From assembly GCA_964520905.1 (NCBI GenBank), contig CAZFQL010000003.1:1-64000 (forward strand): DNA of 64,000 bases, written 5' to 3'. Below are positions 18,952-27,467 of the stretch, piece by piece. This DNA comes from JAGVIE01 sp964520905 (GTDB lineage Bacteria; Bacteroidota; Ignavibacteria; UBA10030; SZUA-254). A program made the translations under genes and the position numbers. The stretch's first letter is position 1; each line of letters starts with the position of its first letter. The notes beneath the pieces were generated by a model. The model did no database searches. It was not told the origin of the DNA and saw nothing but the letters and a program-made list of their open reading frames with translations.

Positions 18952-19524
18952 TTATTTGATTTTTCCAATAAAGTATCCATTCTCAAAAGCATCGAACATT
19001 TCTTCAGCAAATTTGCGCGCTTCTTCAACGGTAGCATACTGTCCCAACGCCACATTGTAATATTTATTCGCCTCAACAACTGAAGAGATGTATCCTGCAT
19101 CAATCCAGCGTGAGACGTCGTCATCTGCTGGAGGTTCGATCACATAAGCAGCAATGTAAATTGTGTAATATGTCTGGGCGCTTAATAATTGCGGTTGTTG
19201 ACTAACGGGCGCTGGCTTCACTTCCGACTCAACTGGTTGGGTTGTAACAGGAGATGGTGTTTCTACATTTTGTGTTGCTACTATTTCTTTTGAGGGCAAC
19301 ATAGTTCCCTGCCGCCCCACAAGGTAGATGAACACTAAAAATACCGATGAGGATACAACAATTACAATAAACAATCCCAATACAAAATATTTGAGAAATG
19401 GAGTATGCTTTATGGGCGGGCGAGGAGTTGGTGGTTCTTTCGATCCATCGTCGACCGTCACATACGTTTTATTCTGAACGTTTAATGGCATTATAGTATC
19501 CGAGATGCTTGAATTGAGATACAA
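18952..19524 (-). CDS. Membrane-anchored SPOR-domain protein
   Basis: 190 residues. A short cytoplasmic N-terminus is followed by one membrane segment (about 44-67, FVLGLFIVIVVSSSVFLVF), a Pro/Val/Thr-rich linker (75-120) and a C-terminal SPOR-type domain (about 120-190) with YTIYIAAY, YYNVALGQYATVEEARKFAEEM. SPOR domains bind denuded peptidoglycan, usually at the division site. A role in division or envelope upkeep is therefore likely. It is a single gene, converging with the terminator of the giant T9SS gene. Confidence 0.75.
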   Translation of the reverse strand: MYLNSSISDTIMPLNVQNKTYVTVDDGSKEPPTPRPPIKHTPFLKYFVLGLFIVIVVSSSVFLVFIYLVGRQGTMLPSKEIVATQNVETPSPVTTQPVESEVKPAPVSQQPQLLSAQTYYTIYIAAYVIEPPADDDVSRWIDAGYISSVVEANKYYNVALGQYATVEEARKFAEEMFDAFENGYFIGKIK

Positions 19525-19545
19525 TGTACAACTTAAGAATGACTA

Positions 19546-19592
19546 ATTCAAGAATAAAATTGAGGATAAACGGTGGGGGTAAATATTTTAAG
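19546..19592. repeat. 47-bp direct repeat, left copy (att-like)
   Basis: By eye identical over 47 bases to 22180-22226, from ATTCAAGAATAAAATT to TAAATATTTTAAG. With its partner it brackets the 2.6-kb HNH island. Confidence 0.85.
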
Positions 19593-19638
19593 TTTTACTT
19601 AGATAATAATGAAGGAGGGATACAATTTCAACATTGTA
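19588..19638 (-). pseudogene. Remnant of the 3' end of the 242-residue membrane-protein gene
   Basis: Read on the minus strand this gives YNVEIVSLLHYYLSKT and a stop, matching the end of the intact protein at 22222-22950 (YDVEILSLLRSYVSKA). Only the last 16 or so codons remain. Together with the adjacent 47-bp identity it shows that the gene's 3' end exists twice, on either side of the island. Confidence 0.8.
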
Positions 19639-19642
19639 ACTC

Positions 19643-19848
19643 CTGTGTAACCCCAAATATATACTCAAATTATAATAAAATCACAAAATGTGAGTAATTC
19701 AATCTATGAATTGCTGGTTGACATTGTCTCATCATCTTGTTACATTCCTGCTACATATTGGCAGAATTTACTGAACCCGGGGAGATGTTTCAGTTGTACA
19801 ACCGGGGGTTGGTTCATTTCAGTAGAGTAGAATGGTTATGCGTAAGCA
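19643..19848. other. Noncoding left margin of the HNH island
   Basis: AT-rich sequence without a credible ORF. It must hold the promoter of the HNH gene. A short palindrome-like CCGGG-rich stretch lies near 19776-19810, but I see no known site. Confidence 0.5.
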
Positions 19849-20766
19849 ATGAGAATAAAAAGTAATTTTAAAATATGTTCTATTTGTTTAAAAGAAAAAG
19901 AACTTACTTTTGAGCACATAATTCCTGAATCGCTAGGTGGTTTTTTAGAATCAGATATTCAATGTGCTGACTGCAATAATAGAAAACTCGGAAGCGGATT
20001 AGTATCCAAAGCAAAAAGAACCCATACAATTCGGCTTGCAATAAATTATCTAAAAAATAATCTACCAAAATTGTTTGAATCTATTGAAGAAGGACAAGAG
20101 TATATTGCACAGAAAAGTGACAATACAACTTCAGAAGCAGTCTTCAAGAATGGCAAAATAAAAAGTAAAGCTGAAAAAGCAAATGATGGTTCTATAAATG
20201 TTGATAGACAAGATACTGAAAAAAAATTACGTGAGATATTGACAAAAGAAGGTTTATCAAAAGAGAATATTAATAAAAATATTGATGAATTCAAAAATAT
20301 TGAAGTAGATAAACCGCATAAATTGACGGATAGTATCACTGTTATTAAAAGGAAATTCATCTCTTGGTTTCAAAAGCCAAGTGAATCAAGTATGAATGAA
20401 AGAGTAATCGCGTTAATTGCTTATAATTATTTATGTATGACTATTGGCGACGTTGTGATTGATTCTAGTATGAATTTCATAAGAGAATTTATTTTGAATG
20501 GAACAAAAACTAATAATCTAATTATAGACCAAATCCCTTACACTAATAAATATGCACCATATCATAAAATATTTTATGAACTTGAGGAAACTGATACAAA
20601 AATTACAATAATTTTGTTTGGTTCAATCGTTTGTTTTGTTACTATTAAAAATCTAAGCGCACCAAAAGATTATAATTGGATTTTAGTCCAACATTTGGAA
20701 GAAAGAAGTCTTTCTATTTGTGAAAGTTTTGAGGCCGTAAAAAAACGTGAAATTTACAAAGTATAA
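19849..20766 (+). CDS. HNH endonuclease-like protein
   Basis: 305 residues. The N-terminus has the zinc-binding HNH layout: C10-x2-C13, EHIIPESLGG at 22-31 (catalytic His), then C39-x2-C42 followed by Asn-Asn. The remaining 250 residues are Lys/Asn/Ile-rich and helical, with no domain I know. HNH nucleases of this shape cut DNA and occur in restriction, phage defence and mobile elements. The gene is clearly more AT-rich than its neighbours and lies between 47-bp direct repeats, so it was probably acquired. The two following genes are on the same strand and may form one unit with it. Confidence 0.8.
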   Translation: MRIKSNFKICSICLKEKELTFEHIIPESLGGFLESDIQCADCNNRKLGSGLVSKAKRTHTIRLAINYLKNNLPKLFESIEEGQEYIAQKSDNTTSEAVFKNGKIKSKAEKANDGSINVDRQDTEKKLREILTKEGLSKENINKNIDEFKNIEVDKPHKLTDSITVIKRKFISWFQKPSESSMNERVIALIAYNYLCMTIGDVVIDSSMNFIREFILNGTKTNNLIIDQIPYTNKYAPYHKIFYELEETDTKITIILFGSIVCFVTIKNLSAPKDYNWILVQHLEERSLSICESFEAVKKREIYKV

Positions 20767-20841
20767 TCTTACATATAGCCAGCTTTTCCACTCGACGGCG
20801 TTTTTCAGTGCGATCCGTTAGTGTCATCAAATGGAGACAAT

Positions 20842-21546
20842 ATGAAAACATTTAGCCTGTGCTTAAGTCAAGTAGGCTTTCTTTTGTTCCTATCAACCAT
20901 CAGTTTGGCTCAATCTCAAGAGTATAAATTTGTTAAAGATTATATCAAGACTCTTGTCTATAGGTATGAACTAGAGAAAATAGCAGAATCAGAAATATCT
21001 AAAGTTCAAGATGATTTTACTCAGTTAAATCTAGCATCAATGAGAAGTGCACAAAGAGGAATACTAAAACTCCGTGAGTCAATAAGTCTTCTTTCTCCCT
21101 ATAAAAAGTCAAACAGTAAGTATATATGTGAGGCTAATGAAACTGTAATAACTAGTTATCAAGATTTAATTGATAATAATAACAGTGCTCTCAATGCTTT
21201 AGAAGAAATCATTAATGCAACCCCAAGTTCAGATATGGGCAAATTATCAAGAAAAGTTTCAGAGATTACAACAGATCAAGATTACATTTCAGAAACATTA
21301 TTAAAAACCACTGCATTTATTGTAATGCTTATGGTAGATGAAAAGCCTGATGAAAATAATAAATGTAGTTTCTTGTTAATTACATCAAAAGAAAGGAAAG
21401 CACTATTAAAAGAACTTGAATCATTTTTTCCAAAATCAGTTTTAAAAAGCAAGGATAAAAATCCTAAATACACAGTTGCCAGTGCAATCATTTTGAACAC
21501 AATTCTAACTGGTGACCATAAGAGTAGTGATGAGAGGATTAAATAA
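20842..21546 (+). CDS. Hypothetical secreted protein, island gene 2
   Basis: The ATG at 20842 is preferred over the GTG at 20821, because GGAGAC sits 6 bases upstream and a signal peptide (MKTFSLCLSQVGFLLFLSTI, cleaved after SLAQ) follows at once. The mature part is about 210 residues, helical, with Lys/Glu/Ser-rich segments and two cysteines (CEAN and CSFL). I recognise no family. Its stop is 2 bases before the next start, so the two are co-translated. It may be an envelope partner of the small membrane protein. Confidence 0.75.
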   Translation: MKTFSLCLSQVGFLLFLSTISLAQSQEYKFVKDYIKTLVYRYELEKIAESEISKVQDDFTQLNLASMRSAQRGILKLRESISLLSPYKKSNSKYICEANETVITSYQDLIDNNNSALNALEEIINATPSSDMGKLSRKVSEITTDQDYISETLLKTTAFIVMLMVDEKPDENNKCSFLLITSKERKALLKELESFFPKSVLKSKDKNPKYTVASAIILNTILTGDHKSSDERIK

Positions 21547-21548
21547 TT

Positions 21549-21872
21549 ATGATCGTGCTTTTCGATACACCATTAGATTCTCCAATAATAATTGTTTTAA
21601 CAATACTCTTTGCTTTTACTTCTTCAATAACGACTTTTGATAAACGTTTAATACAAGCAAAACGTAATGGTAAAATTCTGGAAAACGAACCTATGCTGCC
21701 AACTTGGGTAGGTGCCATTGCATGGCTTCATTGGGTAATTGGCTTATTAATCATTTTATTAAATTGGAAATATGCAATTGCAGTTTTCGTCATTAAATTC
21801 ATTTTATCTGTTTTGCCTGTTTTGGAAACTATAGGCAATATTCTGATGTCACCCTTTCGTCCAAAACGGTAA
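21549..21872 (+). CDS. Small three-helix membrane protein, island gene 3
   Basis: 107 residues with three hydrophobic segments (about 12-27, 52-70 and 72-95) and basic loops (DKRLIQAKRNGK; tail RPKR). It starts 2 bases after the preceding stop, so it is coupled to the secreted protein gene. I know no family for it. In a nuclease-bearing island, small membrane proteins sometimes act as effectors or anchors, but nothing here proves that. Confidence 0.7.
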   Translation: MIVLFDTPLDSPIIIVLTILFAFTSSITTFDKRLIQAKRNGKILENEPMLPTWVGAIAWLHWVIGLLIILLNWKYAIAVFVIKFILSVLPVLETIGNILMSPFRPKR

Positions 21873-21946
21873 ATCATTTGTGGGTTAACCAGTCGTTCAA
21901 TCTGACCAAATAAACGTGGCTAGATTAAGCATGGCAAGTAGTATCC

Positions 21947-22159
21947 TCATTGCGTTGTCTGTTCAGCATCATTTGTTGTTTGCATTGAATACACCTTCTC
22001 AATCAAATCCTTAACTGCCTTAGCACCTTTCTTGTAAACAGTCAGAAGTTCCAATCCTCTTTGGTACGCTAGGATCTGAACCGTTACAATGTTCTTTGTA
22101 ACTCTGGTGTAACCATCTTGATTCAAAAACCCAGAAGTTAAGACTGCAAATGCAGCATA
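21947..22159 (-). pseudogene. Fragment of a protein-coding gene lacking its start
   Basis: The frame from 22159 down to the TGA at 21947-21949 encodes 70 protein-like residues (including NQDGYTRVTKNIVTVQIL and LIEKVYSMQTTNDAEQ), with no upstream start and an in-frame TAA at 22160-22162. It looks like the C-terminal part of a broken gene lying against the right-hand direct repeat. The family is unknown. Confidence 0.5.
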
Positions 22160-22179
22160 TTAACTCTCATGATGGGAAT

Positions 22180-22226
22180 ATTCAAGAATAAAATTGAGGA
22201 TAAACGGTGGGGGTAAATATTTTAAG
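22180..22226. repeat. 47-bp direct repeat, right copy (att-like)
   Basis: Matches 19546-19592. It covers the last base pairs and stop codon of the intact 242-residue gene plus 42 bases downstream. Confidence 0.85.
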
Positions 22227-22950
22227 CTTTGCTTACATAAGAGCGAAGCAAGGACAAAATTTCAACATCGTAAACATTAATAATCTCTCGCATTATTCGT
22301 TTTGTGACCAATATGAGATTATATCCCAAAGCCATGATGAAAATTAGGTGCAGTACGGCAACAATCCCAATCGATGTAGAAAACGCCTGAGAGTATATTG
22401 TAGGGATAAGCATGGATTTTGAAAAAGAAAATATTGTTAAAATAATAAATACAAATACTCCGTAAATTGTAATCCAATACCATACCCATGAACGGAAGAT
22501 ACCGCGTTTAAGCAGACTTTCAAAAATAGATTGATCATCGGCAAGACGCGAAAAAATTGATCGGGCGATAGTGTCTCGTTCATGTGCAGCTAAAGTATCA
22601 AGTACCGAACGCTCGTGGGGTTCTAAAAGTGTGAGGAGTTCTCTCAATATTATCTCATTAGACTTAAAGAGAAATTTAAATAATGTTTTGTCGAGGAAAA
22701 TATGAACATTTCCCAGCCAATGAATCTTATTTATCCCGCGAATAAAGAGTTGAAGAAGATTTATAGTAAGTAGAGATAAAAAAAGAGACTCACAAATTTT
22801 GATATTCGCCACGAAATAAAAGGTTTTTTCGACGCCGGCGATTGAAATCGTTAATCCTAATGTGAGAATAAACAGATATGCAATTAACCCAGATTTAGTA
22901 GATCGTTCAAGGTCCTGGAAGAACGCGTATTGATATTCGGGAGTTTGCAT
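22222..22950 (-). CDS. Hypothetical membrane protein (four segments)
   Basis: 242 residues. Hydrophobic segments lie at about 20-40, 52-70, 155-175 and 188-215. A charged cytoplasmic or periplasmic domain between them (80-150) contains LTLLEPHERSVLDTLAAHER. I do not recognise the family; the architecture suggests a sensor or stator-like protein only loosely. The 3' end of the gene is repeated at 19588-19638, beyond the HNH island. It appears to be transcribed alone. Confidence 0.7.
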   Translation of the reverse strand: MQTPEYQYAFFQDLERSTKSGLIAYLFILTLGLTISIAGVEKTFYFVANIKICESLFLSLLTINLLQLFIRGINKIHWLGNVHIFLDKTLFKFLFKSNEIILRELLTLLEPHERSVLDTLAAHERDTIARSIFSRLADDQSIFESLLKRGIFRSWVWYWITIYGVFVFIILTIFSFSKSMLIPTIYSQAFSTSIGIVAVLHLIFIMALGYNLILVTKRIMREIINVYDVEILSLLRSYVSKA

Positions 22951-23214
22951 TATCTATTGATTTATAGTTTTTATAATTATTTAACAACCGCAAGATAGTA
23001 GTTCGATATAATCTACGAATTGATGGGGAGCAAGCTGCTTGAGCGCCGCCACACTCAACAGATAGATTTCATCGAAATATAACAGAAAAGAAGAGTTTGA
23101 GATAACGAAAAAAAATATAGTGATTATGCAATTGCTGATTTATATTCCTAATTCACTTAAAATGGAAATAATGATATAATCATCGTAATGTTTTTTATTT
23201 CAGCCGCATAAAAC

Positions 23215-23309
23215 ACCAGACTCCTGTCTGGTGATGCAGCGGCAGCCCGAAGGGCTCATGCAAGGTTGTCGCATGTAACATTAAAGAAGCCCCCAGCTCC
23301 TGCTGGGGG
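23215..23309. repeat. Cluster of short palindromes
   Basis: At least three hairpins lie in 95 bases: ACCAGAC/GTCTGGT (23215-23232), AGCCC/GGGCT near 23244, and CCCCCAGC/GCTGGGGG (23290-23309). The first and last share the same TCCT loop. This is REP-like; neither flank has an obvious gene needing a terminator. Confidence 0.6.
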
Positions 23310-23373
23310 AGATTCACTAAATTACTATAAGGCGGGCAACTTAGTAAATCTAAAACCGTAAAATCCATCATAG

Positions 23374-23553
23374 TTTCTTACAGGTGTTGGAGTTGTAGCT
23401 TTAGCCGGAATCGTTTTTCGTAATGGAATTGTATTGCTTGACTTCGTCAAACATAAACATAGCGAAGGCGGAATGACTCTTGAGGAAGCGCTGCTTGAAG
23501 CGGGAAGAATAATCGATATCAAAAACGTAATACCGCTTAACTTGGCGGCATGA
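23374..23553 (+). pseudogene. Remnant of an RND efflux pump gene
   Basis: 59 codons read LTGVGVVALAGIVFRNGIVL, then LLDFVKHKHSEGG and EEALLEAGR. This matches the late transmembrane region of AcrB/CusA-type pumps (GIVxxNGIVLLDF, EAxxEAGR). It begins after a stop and ends soon afterwards (NLAA), whereas the real proteins exceed 1000 residues. It is only a decayed fragment. Confidence 0.75.
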
Positions 23554-23802
23554 GAAGCCACGACCAACGATTAATTATTTCTGAAAAAGGAAAGAAAGTT
23601 AATTATTAAAATCTTGATATAATCCCTATCTATTGTTATCTTTTGATGCGGCATTGCCTAATGTTCAGATTGCCCCTTTTAAGCAAAAAACTCAAATTTA
23701 CAGGATAGTGCAAGCGCAATAGATGAAATTCGATTGAAAATTTATACCCATTAAAGAAATCTTTTTGAATAAAAAATTCACAAACCAGGAGTTCGTACAA
23801 AT

Positions 23803-24873
23803 ATGAGAAAAAAATTGTTTATCCCAGGACCTACTGAAGTTGCACCCGATGTTCTTCAGAAAATGGCAACACCGATGATCGGGCACAGATCGAAAGATGC
23901 TTCTAACCTCCAACGCGAAATTACAGAAAAGCTGCGAAAGGTTATGTACACACAAAATCCGATTTTGCTATCAACGACATCCGGCTCAGGCTTGATGGAG
24001 GGTTCTATACGTTCACTCACGGCAAAACGCGCAGTCGTATTCTCCGTTGGTGCGTTCGGAGACAGATGGTTTAAAATGGCGGAAGCGAACGGAGTCCCGG
24101 CAGACAAACATTCTGCGGAGCTGGGGAAACCGACTACTCCCGAGGTTGTCGATCAATATTTGTCGACAGGAAAGTACGATGTCTTTACTATAACTCATAA
24201 TGAAACGAGCACCGGCATTATGCACGACCTGCAACCATTTGCAGAATTAAAGAAAAAATATCCCGACGTGTATTGGCTTGTCGATACGGTCAGTTCCCTC
24301 GGCGGTGTGAAAATTGATGTTGATGCATTAGGAATAGATGTGTGCATCGCTTCCACGCAAAAAGCGCTTGCGCTTCCTCCGGGCATGTCGATTGCATCGG
24401 TAACAATGAGGGCTCTTGAACATGCTAAGACTGTTAAGAATCGAGGTTTGTATCTCGACCTTGTTGATCTTTACAGTTATATCGAGAAAAAAGATCACCA
24501 ATATCCTTCTACACCTTCTTTGTCGCACATGTTCGCATTGCATTATCAGCTTGACAGAATATTAGCCGAAGGATTGGATAACAGATATAAAAGACATTTC
24601 GAGATGGCAGAATACACACGTGCATGGGCAAAGAAGTATTTTGCGTTGTTCCCTGTCGAAAAATTTTCATCGCAGACGCTCACAACAATAACCAATACCA
24701 GAAATATCAGCGTAGGCGACCTTAATTCCGCATTGGGTAAGGTGGGATTGCAAATATCGAACGGTTACGGCGACTTAAAGGAGAAAACTTTCCGCATCGC
24801 TCATATGGGTGAGCTGACAATGAGCGATATAAAAGAAGTTACTTCAGCAATAGAAAAAACTTTACAACTTTAA
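23803..24873 (+). CDS. Class V aminotransferase (serine-pyruvate / phosphoserine aminotransferase role)
   Basis: 356 residues, full length for the alanine-glyoxylate/serine-pyruvate aminotransferase family. The PLP lysine is in ASTQKALALPPG (near residue 190), and the N-terminus FIPGPTEVAPDVLQKM is the family signature. An AGGAG site precedes the ATG. The next gene, serA, starts 12 bases later, so this enzyme most likely does the SerC step (phosphohydroxypyruvate to phosphoserine) or makes serine directly from hydroxypyruvate. That role is inferred from context; the fold does not distinguish the substrates. Confidence 0.88.
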   Translation: MRKKLFIPGPTEVAPDVLQKMATPMIGHRSKDASNLQREITEKLRKVMYTQNPILLSTTSGSGLMEGSIRSLTAKRAVVFSVGAFGDRWFKMAEANGVPADKHSAELGKPTTPEVVDQYLSTGKYDVFTITHNETSTGIMHDLQPFAELKKKYPDVYWLVDTVSSLGGVKIDVDALGIDVCIASTQKALALPPGMSIASVTMRALEHAKTVKNRGLYLDLVDLYSYIEKKDHQYPSTPSLSHMFALHYQLDRILAEGLDNRYKRHFEMAEYTRAWAKKYFALFPVEKFSSQTLTTITNTRNISVGDLNSALGKVGLQISNGYGDLKEKTFRIAHMGELTMSDIKEVTSAIEKTLQL

Positions 24874-24885
24874 AAAGGATTGAAT

Positions 24886-25791
24886 ATGAAAATATTAATT
24901 TCCGACGGAATTGAAGATATAGGAAAAAAGATTCTTACTGAATCAGGTTTCGAAATCGTCGACAAGAAACTAACTCCGGATGAATTATTGAAAGAGATAC
25001 CAAGTTACAACGCGATCATAGTTCGTTCAGCCACAAAAGTTACAAAGGATGTGATCGATGCCGGGAAAAATTTAAAAGTTATTGCTCGCGGCGGTGTCGG
25101 GCTTGATAATATCGATGTCCAGCACGCCAAAACCAAAGGAATACAAGTGCTTAATACGCCCGGCGCATCCTCGATATCCGTTGCAGAGCTTGCAATTGGA
25201 CATATGTTTGCGCTCAGCAGATTTCTTCATCAATCTAATATCGAAATGCGCGAGGGCAAATGGCCCAAGAAGGAATACAGCAAAGGTATTGAACTTACCG
25301 GTAAAACACTCGGACTTTTTGGTTTTGGAAATATCGGGAAGGAAGTAGCAAAAAGGGCGATAGGATTGGGGATGAAAGTTATAGCCTATGACCCGATTGT
25401 GAAACAAACCGATCTGAACGTCAAATTTGTAAGCTCAGAGGAGGTTTTGAGAAATTCAGATTATATATCTCTGCACATCCCTCTGGATAAAAAAGTCGGT
25501 GCGACAATTACTAAAAAAGAATTCGATATGATGAAGAAGGGCGTTGTTCTTATCAATTGCGCACGAGGCGGTGTGGTATCGGAAAAAGACCTCCTTGAAG
25601 CATTGAAGAGCGGCAAAGTTGCACGTGCAGCGATGGATGTGTTCGAGACTGAACCTCCTACACCGGAAGAATATGAGTTGATAAAACATCCGAATGTCTC
25701 GGTAACACCGCACATCGGCGCATCGACTGTTGAAGCGCAAGAACGTGTCGGTGAAGAAATTGCGAAGAAAGTCGTTGAAGCTTTGAAATAA
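24886..25791 (+). CDS. serA: D-3-phosphoglycerate dehydrogenase
   Basis: The ATG at 24886 is preferred, because AGGA lies 6 bases upstream; a TTG at 24880 is also in frame. 301 residues, the short form without the ACT regulatory domain, so feedback inhibition by serine through ACT is not expected. The NAD-binding site is GLFGFGNIGKEVAKRA; Arg in NCARGGVVSE, Glu in DVFETEPP and His in TPHIGAST form the catalytic set. It oxidises 3-phosphoglycerate in the first step of serine synthesis, in one operon with the aminotransferase. Confidence 0.92.
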   Translation: MKILISDGIEDIGKKILTESGFEIVDKKLTPDELLKEIPSYNAIIVRSATKVTKDVIDAGKNLKVIARGGVGLDNIDVQHAKTKGIQVLNTPGASSISVAELAIGHMFALSRFLHQSNIEMREGKWPKKEYSKGIELTGKTLGLFGFGNIGKEVAKRAIGLGMKVIAYDPIVKQTDLNVKFVSSEEVLRNSDYISLHIPLDKKVGATITKKEFDMMKKGVVLINCARGGVVSEKDLLEALKSGKVARAAMDVFETEPPTPEEYELIKHPNVSVTPHIGASTVEAQERVGEEIAKKVVEALK

Positions 25792-25854
25792 TTATCTCAA
25801 AAGAGATCACTCAAAAATACTACGGCATCTTCAACGGCAGATTAAACAACTTAG

Positions 25855-25909
25855 AGGACGCGTTTTGCATCGTGAAACGATTGTCGGCAAGCGCGTCCTA
25901 ATTTTATTA
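25855..25909 (+). terminator. Hairpin with T-rich tail after serA
   Basis: The outer stem is AGGACGCG / CGCGTCCT, with an inner ATCGT-GAAA-CGAT hairpin, then AATTTTATTATTTT. It may end the serCA-type transcript or attenuate expression of the DUF1015 gene downstream. Confidence 0.65.
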
Positions 25910-25937
25910 TTTTAATATATTTTAAGAAAGAATTACC

Positions 25938-27179
25938 GTGGCAACCGTCAGACCATTTAGAGGATACAGACCTCTGCCAAAGTACGCTAAAGCTGTAGCG
26001 GCAAAGCCTTACGATGTTTTAAATTCGGAGGAAGCGCGCGCTGAAGCCGCCGGCAACCCGATATCCTTCCTTCATGTCGGAAAACCGGAGATCGATCTTC
26101 CCCCCGGCACAAATCTATACGATGAATGTGTCTATCAAAGGGGAAAGGAAAATCTGAATAAGCTCATCACCGATGGTATACTAAAGGAAGATGAATTGCC
26201 CTGCTACTATCTTTACGCTCAAACGATGGGCGATCATACACAGTTTGGGATTGTTGGATGCGCTTCTGTTGAAGAGTATTTGAATAATACGATCAAGAAG
26301 CATGAATTAACGAGGAAGGATAAGGAAGACGATCGGACGAAGCATGTGAAGGTAACAAACGCACATTCAGGTCCCATCTTTCTTACATATAAAGCACAGA
26401 ATTCAATCGATGCAATAGTGGATGGCATTCGTCTTGCGCCAGCGGAAAACGATTTTATTGCAGATGACGGTATACGTCACCGGCTATGGGTAGTAAGCAA
26501 TAAACGTACAATCGAAAAGATTAATGACGCATTTCGACGTGTGAATTGCTTGTACGTTGCCGATGGACATCACCGTTCCGCGGCTGCGGCAAGGGTTGGC
26601 AAGGAACGTGCCGAGGCTAATCCGCATCATACGGGAACGGAAGAGTACAACTATTTCCTCGCAGTCCTCTTTCCGCATAATCAACTGCGGATCATGGATT
26701 ATAACCGTGTAGTGAAAGATTTAAACGGACGCAACGCGGATGATTTTTTTGCAGAATTAAAAAAAGTTTTTGAAGTGAAAGAAAATCCGGCACAATACCG
26801 CCCGACATCAAAAGGCGAGATTGGCATGTATCTCGACCATCGCTGGTACAGTTTGAAGATTACTTCCCATCTTCTTAATAATCCTGATCCTGTCGAGCGA
26901 TTGGATGTTTCCATTCTGCAGAAATATTTTTTATCTCCCGTTCTTGGTATAGACGACCCCCGCACAAACAAACGAATTGATTTCGTCGGAGGAATACGCG
27001 GTTTGGATGAGCTGGAACGCCGTGTAAATTCGGGTGAGATGGCTGTGGCGTTTGCGCTATACCCGACTTCTATCGAAGAGTTGATGTCCATTGCCGATGC
27101 CGGTAAAATTATGCCTCCGAAATCGACCTGGTTCGAGCCGAAGCTGAGAGATGGAATGGTAGTGCATTTTTTGAGTTGA
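25938..27179 (+). CDS. DUF1015 family protein
   Basis: 413 residues from a GTG start. The N-terminus VRPFRGYRPLPKYAKAVAA followed by PYDVLNSEEARAEA is the DUF1015 signature. A conserved ADGHHRSAAAARV motif lies near residue 212, and the middle holds a conserved HLWVV-like segment. The biochemical function is unknown. In many bacteria the gene lies beside serC/serA, as here, which suggests a role in serine metabolism (perhaps a regulator or a missing enzyme). Note that no SerB phosphatase appears in this window. The leading hairpin at 25855 separates it from serA. Confidence 0.88.
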   Translation: MATVRPFRGYRPLPKYAKAVAAKPYDVLNSEEARAEAAGNPISFLHVGKPEIDLPPGTNLYDECVYQRGKENLNKLITDGILKEDELPCYYLYAQTMGDHTQFGIVGCASVEEYLNNTIKKHELTRKDKEDDRTKHVKVTNAHSGPIFLTYKAQNSIDAIVDGIRLAPAENDFIADDGIRHRLWVVSNKRTIEKINDAFRRVNCLYVADGHHRSAAAARVGKERAEANPHHTGTEEYNYFLAVLFPHNQLRIMDYNRVVKDLNGRNADDFFAELKKVFEVKENPAQYRPTSKGEIGMYLDHRWYSLKITSHLLNNPDPVERLDVSILQKYFLSPVLGIDDPRTNKRIDFVGGIRGLDELERRVNSGEMAVAFALYPTSIEELMSIADAGKIMPPKSTWFEPKLRDGMVVHFLS

Positions 27180-27467
27180 ACACGCCGCAAAATCTTAAGA
27201 TGAATAAAATTATTTCAATGGCGATCTTACACTCCCATTAAACTTTAGCATCTCGTTTCTGTCAAAACATTACATATATGTCCATTTCACTCATTCTTAA
27301 TATGAATTCCAGGGATAACGTTGGTTCATTCTCTTTCCTTTAATTCATGGGCATGAAAGGTTTTATTTGAAAACAATTTTGCAGCTAAGTAATAAAAATT
27401 CAATTGTCCAAGTAAACATATCATTTCCTTCATTGAAACACCGCATCAATATCTCAGCAGGTTATAG
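27180..27467. other. Intergenic region upstream of the Sel1 gene
   Basis: About 290 bases, AT-rich, without a credible ORF or hairpin. Presumably it carries the promoter of the gene at 27468. Confidence 0.5.
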
